Below, in pieces: positions 24,411 through 32,458 of a stretch of 64,000 nt of DNA (position 1 is the first letter of the stretch; the number at the start of each line of letters is the position of its first letter). The notes under the pieces are model-generated. The model made no database searches, had not been told where the DNA came from, and saw only the letters and a program-made list of their open reading frames with translations. A program made the position numbers and the translations under genes. This DNA comes from Porphyrobacter sp. (lineage in GTDB: Bacteria; Pseudomonadota; Alphaproteobacteria; Sphingomonadales; Sphingomonadaceae). The stretch covers positions 186,001 to 250,000 of the forward strand of contig JAGIBN010000002.1 in NCBI GenBank assembly GCA_017744315.1, given 5' to 3'.

Positions 24411-26912
24411 CTAGAACTTCTTCTTGACGCTGACCGCCCATTCGCGCGGCCGGCCGGGCTGGGCGTTGGTATAGCCCTGACCGCCCGTCGATTGGTCGTT
24501 GATCGACAGGTAGTAGTATTCGTCGAACAAGTTGCTGACCTCGAGTGCGAACTCGAGATCTTCCTTGTCGTTGCGCCAGGTCAGGCGTGCATTGGCCAGG
24601 GTGTAGCCTTCGATCAGGTTGCTATCGCGATTGATCGGGTTCGTGTGCATGTCACCCTGATAGGCCAGGTCGATGCGCGGAGTGATCGAACCGGCGCCGC
24701 CGCCCAGCACGATCTCGTACTGCGCGCCGAGGCTCCACTTCCAGCGCGGCGTGAATGCCGGGTAGTCGCCGAACTGCGGTGCGTTGATGTTGGTCGGTCC
24801 GCCAACGCTGACAGGGCCCGTGGGCGTGTCGAAGCTCGCAAACTCCTTGTAGTCGAAATCGACCAAGGCGACGGCGGCGTCGATCATCAGCCCGTCGATC
24901 GGAGTAATCGTCGTCTCGACCTCGACACCCTTCACGTCGGCGTTGCCGGCGTTGACGGGCAGGGCGCAGGGCGCGCCGAAGCCCGCCCCAGCCTGGACCG
25001 TGCAGTTGGTCAGGGTGAGCTGGATATCGTTGTAGTTGCTGAAGAAGCCCGCGACGTTGAGCCGGACCCGGCGATCCCAGAAGTCGCTCTTGAAGCCCAG
25101 TTCGAATGACTCCAGCTTTTCCGGACCGAACGGCAGGACTTGCTGCGGGAAGAACGGCCGCGGATTGACGCCGCCTCCCTTGAAGCCCGTTGCGTACTGG
25201 GCGTAAGTCATGAACTCGTCGGACCAGCGGTATTGCAGGGCAAGCCGGTAATCGACGTGATCGGCCGAAGCTTCACCTACCAGGCCGTCGAGCGCGGTGA
25301 GCGGCGGGCCGGCCACGCCGCCTTCGGGGTTCTTGCGGCTATAGGTGTAAGTCTTGTCTTCTTCGGTGTAGCGGATGCCGGCATTGATCGTCAGCGGATC
25401 GATCGGGGTCCAACTGGCGTTGGCGAACACCGCCTTGCTGGTCAGGTCGACCGGATCGCTCTGGACGAAGCGCAGGCCCGAGCCTCGCAGGCCCTGGAAC
25501 GAGGTGTAGACCGACTGCTGGTCGCTGTAATAGCCGCCGACCGTATAGGTGATCTCCTCATCGCTGCCCAAAGTGCCGTTGAGGCGCAGTTCCTGGCTGA
25601 AGAATTCGAACGTCAGCGGACCGTATCCAAGGCTGTGCGCCATCGGCGAGGTGTCGTTGTCGTTCGAAAAGTTGGACGTGTATTCGCGGTAGGCCGTGAT
25701 CGAGACCAACTGCATCGTGTCGGCGATGTCCCAGTCGATCTGGCCTGACACGCCCCAGCCTTCGAACTTGATGCGCCCGTCGGCTTGGTCGCGGATCGGC
25801 CAGGCGGTGTCGGGTTCGTTCGTGTAGCTGGCGAAGTTGCAGTACGGTCCGCAGACGAACCGTGTGTCGTAGGCGATGCCGGGACCGAACGGATTGATGT
25901 CCCGCGTCGGGTTCGTCGCGGTGTTGTAGGGTGGATTGGCCGGCAGCGGGAAGTGCGGGCTCGCGAGCACGCCGTTGGGATAGTAGGTCTCGAGCAGGAC
26001 CGATCCGACCTGCCAGCGATCATCGATCGTATAGTCGCCGATGATGTTGATATCGATCGTGTCGGTCGGACGCCAACGGACCTGGCCGCGCAGGCCCATG
26101 TAGTCGACTTCGCCTTCGTCCGCGACGACGCAGTCGCTGCCGGCCGGCAGTCGGGCGGGGATGCCGCCGACAGCAGGGTTGATCGGCTGACCGGCATTCA
26201 GTGGGGCGTCGGCCGGCAATGTCGCTGAGCCACCTGCGGGGTAGACGCAGCCGAAGTCGAGCCGTTGGACGTAGCCGTCCTGGCGCTTGGCTACGCCGGC
26301 AATGCGAGCGTCGAGGCCATCGGTGATGTTGAAATCGAAACTGCCGCGCAGGTCGACGCGATCGCGGCTGCCATAGGCGGCGGTAATGGAGCCGGTGTTG
26401 GAGCCTTCGGGCCGCTGCGAATAGAGCTTGATCGCGCCGCCGATGGAGTTGCGGCCGGCCAGGGTACCCTGCGGGCCGCGAAGGATCTCGACGCGGTCGA
26501 GGTCGAGCAGGTCGAAGATCGAACCCGTGAGGGTCGCGTAGTAGACATCGTCGACATAGAGGCCGACACCCGGTTCGAGGGCGGGGTTGAAGTCATACTG
26601 CCCGACGCCGCGAATGTTGGCGGCGAGCGACGGGCCGAACGCGGCACCCTGGGGCTTCAGCGTGACCGACGGAGCTTGGCTCGCCACCTGGCTGATGTCA
26701 GTCTGGCTGCGGGCTTCGAGCATCTCTGCATTGACCGCGGTGATCGCGAGCGGCGTGTCCTGGAGTCTCTGCTCACGGAACTGCGCGGTGACCACGATGT
26801 CTCCGCTTTCAGTCTCGGGCGGGGCACTGGCAGGAGCTTCCTGCGCCTGGGCGGGCAGCGCCGCCAACATTGCGAGCGCGGAGGAACACAGCAAAGATAT
26901 CCGTGAGTTCAT
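24411..26912 (-). CDS. TonB-dependent outer-membrane receptor (833 aa)
   Basis: Signal peptide ('LLCSSALAMLAALPAQAQ'), then a TonB-box-like 'DIVVTAQ' and a plug domain with 'PLAITAVNAEML', 'NIRGVGQYDF' and 'VEILRGPQGTLAGRNSIGG'. A 22-strand barrel follows, ending in 'VSVKKKF' with the C-terminal aromatic residue. It imports a substrate across the outer membrane with TonB/ExbBD energy. The sequence resembles the large sphingomonad family without a heme or vitamin-B12 signature, so the ligand cannot be named. A MarR-type gene lies 65 bp upstream on the same strand and may control it. Confidence 0.92.
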   Translation of the reverse strand: MNSRISLLCSSALAMLAALPAQAQEAPASAPPETESGDIVVTAQFREQRLQDTPLAITAVNAEMLEARSQTDISQVASQAPSVTLKPQGAAFGPSLAANIRGVGQYDFNPALEPGVGLYVDDVYYATLTGSIFDLLDLDRVEILRGPQGTLAGRNSIGGAIKLYSQRPEGSNTGSITAAYGSRDRVDLRGSFDFNITDGLDARIAGVAKRQDGYVQRLDFGCVYPAGGSATLPADAPLNAGQPINPAVGGIPARLPAGSDCVVADEGEVDYMGLRGQVRWRPTDTIDINIIGDYTIDDRWQVGSVLLETYYPNGVLASPHFPLPANPPYNTATNPTRDINPFGPGIAYDTRFVCGPYCNFASYTNEPDTAWPIRDQADGRIKFEGWGVSGQIDWDIADTMQLVSITAYREYTSNFSNDNDTSPMAHSLGYGPLTFEFFSQELRLNGTLGSDEEITYTVGGYYSDQQSVYTSFQGLRGSGLRFVQSDPVDLTSKAVFANASWTPIDPLTINAGIRYTEEDKTYTYSRKNPEGGVAGPPLTALDGLVGEASADHVDYRLALQYRWSDEFMTYAQYATGFKGGGVNPRPFFPQQVLPFGPEKLESFELGFKSDFWDRRVRLNVAGFFSNYNDIQLTLTNCTVQAGAGFGAPCALPVNAGNADVKGVEVETTITPIDGLMIDAAVALVDFDYKEFASFDTPTGPVSVGGPTNINAPQFGDYPAFTPRWKWSLGAQYEIVLGGGAGSITPRIDLAYQGDMHTNPINRDSNLIEGYTLANARLTWRNDKEDLEFALEVSNLFDEYYYLSINDQSTGGQGYTNAQPGRPREWAVSVKKKF

Positions 26913-26977
26913 GGCATCGGTCTCCCTGGTATCGACGTCGGCTTGTTTTGTTCGGGCCGTTTGTCGTGTGGTTTGGG

Positions 26978-27490
26978 CTAGGTCGGTTGGGGCACTCCCG
27001 CTTCCGGCGTTGTCATTTGAGCGGCGGTATTTCCGGCGATCCCGATTTCCTCATCGAGGACGGCCTGTTCGATCTTGCCGAGTAAAGTCAGCAGCAGCTC
27101 GCGCTCGCCCGGTGCGAGGGCGGCGGCGAGGCGTGCCTCGGCTTCGTCATGGCAGGCGAGCAGTTCGGCGAGGACCGTCTCGCCCTCTGGTGTGATGAAG
27201 AGGCCCTTGCTGCGGCGATTGCGTCCTTCGCCACGCGTGAGGAGACCGCGGGCTTCGAGGCGGGTCGCGACCTTCATGCCGACCGACCGGTTGCCGGCGA
27301 GTGCCCGGCCTAGCATCGTCTGGTCGCAGCCAGGCCGCTCTTTGATCAGCAGCAGCGCCGTCGTGTCGGCGGGGCGGAAAGTCGTATCATCCAAGAGTCG
27401 GTGAAGGCTGCGCAGCGCCGCGCAGCGCGCCATATCCAGGCGATAACCGACAATGTCCGCAAGCTTCACGCCATCCACCCTTAAGCGCAT
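26978..27490 (-). CDS. MarR family transcriptional regulator (170 aa)
   Basis: Winged-helix regulator: 'LLIKERPGCDQTMLGRALAG' forms the HTH approach, 'SVGMKVATRLEARGLLTR' the recognition helix and 'GEGRNRRSKGLFITPEGE' the wing. Helical dimerisation segments flank it. I choose ATG 27490 rather than TTG 27511, because a palindromic operator candidate (27501-27521) would overlap the longer start. Co-directional with the TonB receptor, 65 bp apart. It likely represses itself and perhaps the receptor until it binds a small ligand. Confidence 0.85.
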   Translation of the reverse strand: MRLRVDGVKLADIVGYRLDMARCAALRSLHRLLDDTTFRPADTTALLLIKERPGCDQTMLGRALAGNRSVGMKVATRLEARGLLTRGEGRNRRSKGLFITPEGETVLAELLACHDEAEARLAAALAPGERELLLTLLGKIEQAVLDEEIGIAGNTAAQMTTPEAGVPQPT

Positions 27491-27500
27491 GTCGGGCGCG

Positions 27501-27521
27501 ATTGTATCCAATGACTACAAT
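27501..27521. promoter_or_regulatory. Putative MarR operator 1 (inverted repeat at the start of the marR gene)
   Basis: ATTGTA - 9 nt - TACAAT, with the left part TTGTATCC matching the half site of the perfect palindrome 16 bp further upstream. It lies 11 bp upstream of the chosen ATG of the MarR gene, a usual position for autorepression. Confidence 0.6.
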
Positions 27522-27536
27522 CGCGCCAAGCTAATT

Positions 27537-27552
27537 TGTATCCATGGATACA
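27537..27552. promoter_or_regulatory. Putative MarR operator 2 (perfect 16-bp palindrome)
   Basis: TGTATCCATGGATACA is a perfect palindrome 47 bp upstream of the chosen start codon of the MarR gene. It shares the TGTATCC half site with operator 1. The length and symmetry fit MarR dimers. The assignment is inferred from position. Confidence 0.65.
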
Positions 27553-27666
27553 GTTGGATGTGGCTGGTGACGTGGCGGTAGTCCCTCACGTCTTCTGCGG
27601 ACGCGAGTGATCGGCTCCGCTGCGAAGCGGATCGATTCGGGTTTTCTCTGGAGTTTAGACCGAGTG

Positions 27667-27696
27667 AAAAGGCGCAGCCGGCAATCCGGCCGCGCC
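27667..27696 (-). terminator. Rho-independent terminator of hemA
   Basis: Immediately after the hemA stop, the minus strand reads an 11-bp stem with one mismatch (GGCGCGGCCGG / CCGGCTGCGCC) around a 4-nt loop, followed by TTTTCACTC. Stem plus T-run give a good intrinsic terminator. Confidence 0.75.
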
Positions 27697-27697
27697 C

Positions 27698-28918
27698 TCA
27701 GGCGGCTTTGCGGAACTCGAGTTCCAGGCGGTCCCAGATCTCGACCAAGGCCGACGTCAGGTCCGCCATCATCGCATCCGTGTGTGCCGGACCCGGCGTG
27801 AAGCGCAGGCGTTCGGTACCACGCGGCACGGTCGGGAAGTTGATCGGCTGCACGTAGACGCCGTATTCGGCGAGCAGGATGTCGCTGATCTTCTTCGCGC
27901 GCACCGGGTCGCCCACCATCAGCGGGACGATGTGCGTGGTCGAATCCATCACTGGCAGACCGGCTTCGCGGAACATGCGCTTGAGCGTCGCCGCCGCCGC
28001 CTGCTGCGCTTCGCGCTCTGCGGAGCTTTCCTTCAGGTGCTTCACGGCCGCGAGCACGCCGGCCACCAGGACCGGGGACAGCGAAGTCGTGAAGATGAAG
28101 CCCGGGGCGTAGCTGCGGATGCAGTCGATGACCTTGGTGTCGGCGGCAATGTAGCCGCCCATGACACCGAACGCCTTGCCCAGCGTGCCTTCGATGATGT
28201 TGATACGGTGCGCCGCCTCATCCCGCTCGGAGATGCCGCCGCCACGAGCGCCGTACATGCCTACGGCATGGACTTCGTCGATGTAGGTGAGGGCATTGTA
28301 CTTGTCCGCCAGGTCGCAGAACGCGTGGATCGGCGCGATGTCGCCGTCCATCGAATAGACGCTCTCGAACGCGATCAGCTTGGGGACGTTGGGGTCCTCT
28401 GCCGCGAGCAGCTCTTCGAGGTGCGCCGCGTCGTTGTGACGGAAGATGCGCTTCTCGCAGCCCGAGTTGCGGATGCCGGCGATCATGCTCGCGTGGTTCA
28501 TCTCGTCAGAGAAGATCACGCAGCCGGGCAGCAGCTTGGCCAGGGTGGAAAGCGTCGCGTCATTCGAGACGTAGCCGCTGGTGAACAGCAGCGCCGATTC
28601 CTTGCCGTGAAGGTCGGCAAGCTCGCGCTCGAGCTCGATATGATAGTGCGTGTTGCCGCCGATGTTGCGCGTGCCGCCACTACCGGCGCCGACGTTGTGC
28701 AGCGCCTCTTCCATCGCCGCGGTGACCTTGGGGTGCTGGCCCATCGCGAGGTAGTCGTTCGAACACCACACCGTGATCGGCTTCGGACCGTTGTGCCCGG
28801 CAAAGCAGCGCGCATCCGGATAGGCGCCCTTGTTGCGCAGGATGTCGATGAAGACGCGATAACGCCCCTCTGCATGGAGACGTTGGATGGCCTGGTCGAA
28901 TATAAAATCGTAGTTCAA
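27698..28918 (-). CDS. hemA: 5-aminolevulinate synthase (406 aa)
   Basis: Condenses glycine and succinyl-CoA to 5-aminolevulinate, the first step of tetrapyrrole synthesis in alphaproteobacteria (C4 pathway). Alpha-oxoamine synthase fold: '[13 protein letters not shown]' near residue 50, '[13 protein letters not shown]' for CoA/PLP binding, '[13 protein letters not shown]' with the PLP-contacting Asp, and the Schiff-base Lys248 in 'GTLGKAFG'. The length is standard. It is transcribed alone, with the terminator above directly after its stop. Confidence 0.97.
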   Translation of the reverse strand: MNYDFIFDQAIQRLHAEGRYRVFIDILRNKGAYPDARCFAGHNGPKPITVWCSNDYLAMGQHPKVTAAMEEALHNVGAGSGGTRNIGGNTHYHIELERELADLHGKESALLFTSGYVSNDATLSTLAKLLPGCVIFSDEMNHASMIAGIRNSGCEKRIFRHNDAAHLEELLAAEDPNVPKLIAFESVYSMDGDIAPIHAFCDLADKYNALTYIDEVHAVGMYGARGGGISERDEAAHRINIIEGTLGKAFGVMGGYIAADTKVIDCIRSYAPGFIFTTSLSPVLVAGVLAAVKHLKESSAEREAQQAAAATLKRMFREAGLPVMDSTTHIVPLMVGDPVRAKKISDILLAEYGVYVQPINFPTVPRGTERLRFTPGPAHTDAMMADLTSALVEIWDRLELEFRKAA

Positions 28919-29024
28919 CGGATGTGTCCGTTCAGCGCCGCGATCCCAGCGGCCGATTGAGTCTCGCGCGACTTAGGCGAAGGTGGGCAGGGTTTAAAGC
29001 ACGGAGTTTGCGAGGGATTCGCAA

Positions 29025-29822
29025 CTAGATTGATTCTGTCCGTTCCAGCCCATATCGCTTGAGTGCCTCGGCCAATTGGCCGAACCGGGCTGCATCTCCG
29101 GTGAACAAAGCCAAATCAGGGACTTCCCGTTCGAACGCTTGTCCGCGGGTGAGGAATTCGATCCGTCGAGCAATGCCTTCGGCCCCGTGGACGAAGCTCA
29201 CGCCAGGACCGAAGGCTGTGGAAAGTTGGCGTTCGACCAGCGGGAAATGGGTGCAGGCGAGGACCACCGTGTCGATCTCGTCGCCCCCGGCCTGAGCGCG
29301 CAGGCCTTCGGCAGCGGCGGCGAACACAGCTTCATCGGGCATGCCGCCGCGCAGGACGATCTCGGCCGCCTCGACCAGTTCGGGCGCGGCATGACGGATC
29401 AGCCGCTTGCCGTTTGCAAATTCGGCTTCGAGCCGATCCACGTATCCCTGGCGGATCGTCGCAGCCGTGCCGAGCAGGCCGATGGAGCCGGTTCGAGTGA
29501 TCGCGGCCGCCGGCTTGATCGCCGGTACGGTGCCGACGATCGGTACGTGCAGCACATCCCGCACCATGCCCAGCGCGATGGTCGAAGCGGTGTTGCAGGC
29601 GATGGTGATCAGGCGCGGACGGTAGCGTTCGCCGAGGCGACCCAGCAGCCCTGCGACCCGCGCGGCAATCTCCGCTTCGGTCTTCTCCCCGTAAGGCAGA
29701 CCCGCGGTGTCGGCCGCGTAGATGACCGGCGCCTGGGGCAGCAGCTTGCGCAGCTCGGCCAGGACCGTGAGGCCCCCCACGCCGGAATCGAACAGCAATA
29801 TCGGGGCAGCGGGATCCATCAT
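29025..29822 (-). CDS. murI: Glutamate racemase (265 aa)
   Basis: Makes D-glutamate for peptidoglycan. The family motif 'FDSGVGGLTVL' is at residues 11-21. The two catalytic cysteines are Cys76 ('ACNTAS') and Cys190 ('ACTHFP'). The ATG pair at 29822/29819 ('MMDPAAPIL') is used; the upstream in-frame extension to 29915 has no family similarity and would run into the plsY promoter region. It is divergent from plsY with 131 bp between starts. Confidence 0.95.
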   Translation of the reverse strand: MMDPAAPILLFDSGVGGLTVLAELRKLLPQAPVIYAADTAGLPYGEKTEAEIAARVAGLLGRLGERYRPRLITIACNTASTIALGMVRDVLHVPIVGTVPAIKPAAAITRTGSIGLLGTAATIRQGYVDRLEAEFANGKRLIRHAAPELVEAAEIVLRGGMPDEAVFAAAAEGLRAQAGGDEIDTVVLACTHFPLVERQLSTAFGPGVSFVHGAEGIARRIEFLTRGQAFEREVPDLALFTGDAARFGQLAEALKRYGLERTESI

Positions 29823-29953
29823 CGCGGGATGGACAAGGGCCGCCTGTCCGTCAACCGCCTGTCCGCATCGGCTATCGGGACCAGAACGGATTGTATTCCC
29901 TTTGTCGAAGTGCAAGGGCTTGGGCTAGTTCTGCGGTAATGAACGGGGAGGAT

Positions 29954-30535
29954 ATGGACTGGGTTCTGGCTCTGCTGGGCGGCTATCTCCTGGGATCGGT
30001 GCCGTTCGGCCTGCTGTTGGCGCTGGTCGCCGGCAAGGGAGACATCCGCAAGATCGGCTCCGGCAACATCGGCGCAACCAACGTGCTGCGGACGGGCAGC
30101 AAGGGCCTTGCGGCGGCGGTCCTGCTACTCGACGCGGCAAAAGGTTTCGCGGCGGTCTATCTGGCCTGGCGCTGGCTGCCTGAGGTGGTCGGCTTCGCAG
30201 CGCTGGGCGCCGTACTCGGCCACTGTTTCCCGGTCTGGCTCAAGTTCAAAGGCGGCAAGGGCGTGGCCACGACTTTCGGGGTGACGCTGGGACTCGCTCC
30301 GGTACTGGGCCTGGTTTACGCGGTGGTCTGGCTGGGCATGCTCGCAATCACCCGCATTTCCTCGCTCGGCGGGATTTGTGCCGCAGTTGCGGCTCCTATC
30401 GCTGCGGCAGTTCTCGGACGGATGGAACTCGTGCCTGTCCTGTCGGCGATTGCCCTGATCGTGGTCTGGCTGCACCGAGAAAACATCGCCCGCCTTCGCG
30501 CCGGAACCGAACCGAGGGTCGGCCGCAAGACATGA
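29954..30535 (+). CDS. plsY: Glycerol-3-phosphate acyltransferase PlsY (193 aa)
   Basis: Inner-membrane enzyme that acylates glycerol-3-phosphate from acyl phosphate, starting phospholipid synthesis. It has the family motifs 'GSGNIGATNVLRT', 'HCFPVWLKFKGGKGVATTFG' and 'LWLHRENIARL'-like end, with about five membrane segments. The start is ATG 29954 or ATG 29939 (five residues longer); GGGGAGG is very close to the first and inside the second. The stop overlaps dprA by 4 nt (ATGA). Confidence 0.93.
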   Translation: MDWVLALLGGYLLGSVPFGLLLALVAGKGDIRKIGSGNIGATNVLRTGSKGLAAAVLLLDAAKGFAAVYLAWRWLPEVVGFAALGAVLGHCFPVWLKFKGGKGVATTFGVTLGLAPVLGLVYAVVWLGMLAITRISSLGGICAAVAAPIAAAVLGRMELVPVLSAIALIVVWLHRENIARLRAGTEPRVGRKT

Positions 30536-31641
30536 ACGCTCCGGCGACGCTGTGTCAGGAAGAGGCATTTGCCCGCATTCGGTTACTGCGTTCGCCCAAC
30601 ATCGGGCCGATCAGCTACGCTCAACTGCTAAGCCGCTTCGGGACGGCTCAGGCCGCGATCGAAGCTCTGCCGCAATTGGCTGGACGCGGGAAGAAGGACT
30701 ACCGGCCCGCTCCGCGCGACCGGATCGAGCGAGAGGTCGCCAATGTTCGCGCAGCCGGGGCACGATATCTGTTCCACGACATGCCGGGCTATCCGGCGCT
30801 GCTCCGGGAAATCGAGAGCGCTCCGCCGATCCTGACAGTTCGTGGCGACCTGCAACTCGCGGCGAGACCCTGCGTGTCGATCGTGGGCGCGCGCAACGCT
30901 TCGGCAGCGGCAGTGAAGCTGGCGCGCGACTTCGCCCATGGGCTGGCGGAGGAAGGGTTCGTCGTGGTTTCCGGCCTTGCTCGCGGCATTGACGGCGCAG
31001 CGCACGAAGGCTCGCTGCCCGCGACGATCGGCGTGATCGCGAGCGGCATCGACATCGCCTATCCGCCGCAGCATTCGTCCTTGCAGGAACGGATCGCCAG
31101 CGAAGGCCTGCTCGTGGCCGAGCAGCCGCCCGGCACAGAGCCTCGCGCCAGTCATTTCCCGAGCCGCAATCGCATCATCGCCGGGCTGTCACTTGGCACA
31201 TTGGTGGTCGAGGCGGCGCCCAAGTCCGGCTCCTTGATCACTGCACGACTGGCGGGCGATGCCGGGCGTGAGGTGATGGCGGTTCCAGGAAGTCCGCTCG
31301 ACGCGCGCAGTCATGGCTGCAACCAGTTGATCCGGGATGGAGCGGTGCTGGTGCAGACTCCTGCGGACGTGGCGGAGTTGCTGTCGAGTTTCGATGGCAA
31401 GCCCCACTCTCGCGTGAATGAGGCGCAGCTGAATTTCGCGATGTCTGACGAGGTCGATTCAGCGGACGAACCGGCGGATATTCACAGCCTGCTCACTACC
31501 GCGCCGATTGGCGTGGACGAGTTGGTGCGCCAGAGTGGCGAAAGTGCAGGTGCGGTGCAGCTGGCTTTGCTTGAGTTGGAAATCGCCGGCAAGCTGGTAC
31601 GACACGCTGGCGGTCGAGTTTCGCACGGGGGATCCGGTTGA
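30532..31641 (+). CDS. dprA: DNA-processing protein DprA (369 aa)
   Basis: Loads RecA on incoming single-stranded DNA during transformation. An N-terminal helical (SAM/HhH-like) region is followed by the Rossmann core with 'SIVGARNAS', 'VVVSGLARGIDGAAHEGSL', 'GVIASGIDIAYPPQH', 'FPSRNRIIAGLS' and 'VEAAPKSGSLITARLA', then a C-terminal winged-helix (DML1-like) segment. ATG 30532 is set by the ATGA overlap with plsY, an arrangement common in alphaproteobacteria. Confidence 0.95.
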   Translation: MNAPATLCQEEAFARIRLLRSPNIGPISYAQLLSRFGTAQAAIEALPQLAGRGKKDYRPAPRDRIEREVANVRAAGARYLFHDMPGYPALLREIESAPPILTVRGDLQLAARPCVSIVGARNASAAAVKLARDFAHGLAEEGFVVVSGLARGIDGAAHEGSLPATIGVIASGIDIAYPPQHSSLQERIASEGLLVAEQPPGTEPRASHFPSRNRIIAGLSLGTLVVEAAPKSGSLITARLAGDAGREVMAVPGSPLDARSHGCNQLIRDGAVLVQTPADVAELLSSFDGKPHSRVNEAQLNFAMSDEVDSADEPADIHSLLTTAPIGVDELVRQSGESAGAVQLALLELEIAGKLVRHAGGRVSHGGSG

Positions 31642-31665
31642 ACGACGGCCGGTCAGTTGGGGGGA

Positions 31666-32373
31666 ATGATGAGAAACCAAGCGACTTTTTCAGAGATATT
31701 TCGAGCGCTGTTTTCGCTGCTCGGCGCGGCGCGGCGGGACCTTGCGATTTACATACTGGTAGTTGGCGGATTGACCGCGATCGGCGTCATGCTTGGCCTG
31801 ACGGAAACCGCGAGCGGGACCATCAGCTACGGCTTTTCGGTGGACGCCAACGACTCAGCGGGGAGTGCCTTGTTCGATTTGCTCAGTGCGATCGTGAGCA
31901 TCGTTGCAAGCTACGTGCTCCTCCTCCGCTACCTGGCGGCAAGCGGGACCCGGTTTACGGGTGAACATCGCTTCTGGTCCTATCTCGGACTGGCGATCCT
32001 GTCCGGATTGGGAATCGTTTTGGGGTTCTTTTTGCTCATCGTTCCCGGCTTCATCCTGCTCGTTCGGTGGTCAGCGGCTTCCGGCTTCCTGCTCGGTGGG
32101 CGCAAAGGGGTGTTCGATTCACTCGGGGCAAGCTGGGAAGCCACGAAAGGATCGGGCTGGGCCATCTTCTTTGCCGCGATAGTCATGTTCTTCGGGCTCG
32201 TGTTGGCCATCGGCATGCTTTCGGGGATCTTCGGCATTGCCGGCGAGACGGTCGGCGGAATCGTCACATCGTTTGCTGAGGCGGCGATCAGCGCGGTTTA
32301 TTCCGGGCTGGGTATCGCCATCTATCTGCTGGTGCGCAGCGATGCCGAGGAACTCGACAAGGTCTTCGCCTGA
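31666..32373 (+). CDS. Unrecognised multi-pass membrane protein (235 aa)
   Basis: I do not recognise the family with confidence. Six or so hydrophobic helices are rich in Gly, Ala and Leu: one near residues 25-45, one after the acidic loop 'SVDANDSAGS', and a pair around 'FFLLIVPGFILLVRW'. The segment 'FDSLGASWEATKGSGW' resembles membrane domains of the glycerophosphodiesterase-associated type. The C-terminus is acidic and cytoplasmic-looking. The start ATG 31666 is preceded by GGGGGG. It lies between dprA and topA, 24 nt after dprA, and may share its transcript. Confidence 0.7.
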   Translation: MMRNQATFSEIFRALFSLLGAARRDLAIYILVVGGLTAIGVMLGLTETASGTISYGFSVDANDSAGSALFDLLSAIVSIVASYVLLLRYLAASGTRFTGEHRFWSYLGLAILSGLGIVLGFFLLIVPGFILLVRWSAASGFLLGGRKGVFDSLGASWEATKGSGWAIFFAAIVMFFGLVLAIGMLSGIFGIAGETVGGIVTSFAEAAISAVYSGLGIAIYLLVRSDAEELDKVFA

Positions 32374-32380
32374 CGAGTGA

Positions 32381-32416
32381 GGGGGCGGCAAACGCTTGAC
32401 GAACCCCGCCGCCCCC
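32381..32416. terminator. Hairpin between membrane-protein gene and topA
   Basis: A perfect 9-bp GC stem GGGGGCGGC / GCCGCCCCC with an 18-nt loop lies 7 nt after the membrane-protein stop. No T-tract follows, so it is only a weak terminator or pause candidate. Confidence 0.4.
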
Positions 32417-32458
32417 CATCACCCTCGCGCGTGTACGCGTAAGGAATGCCGATAACCC

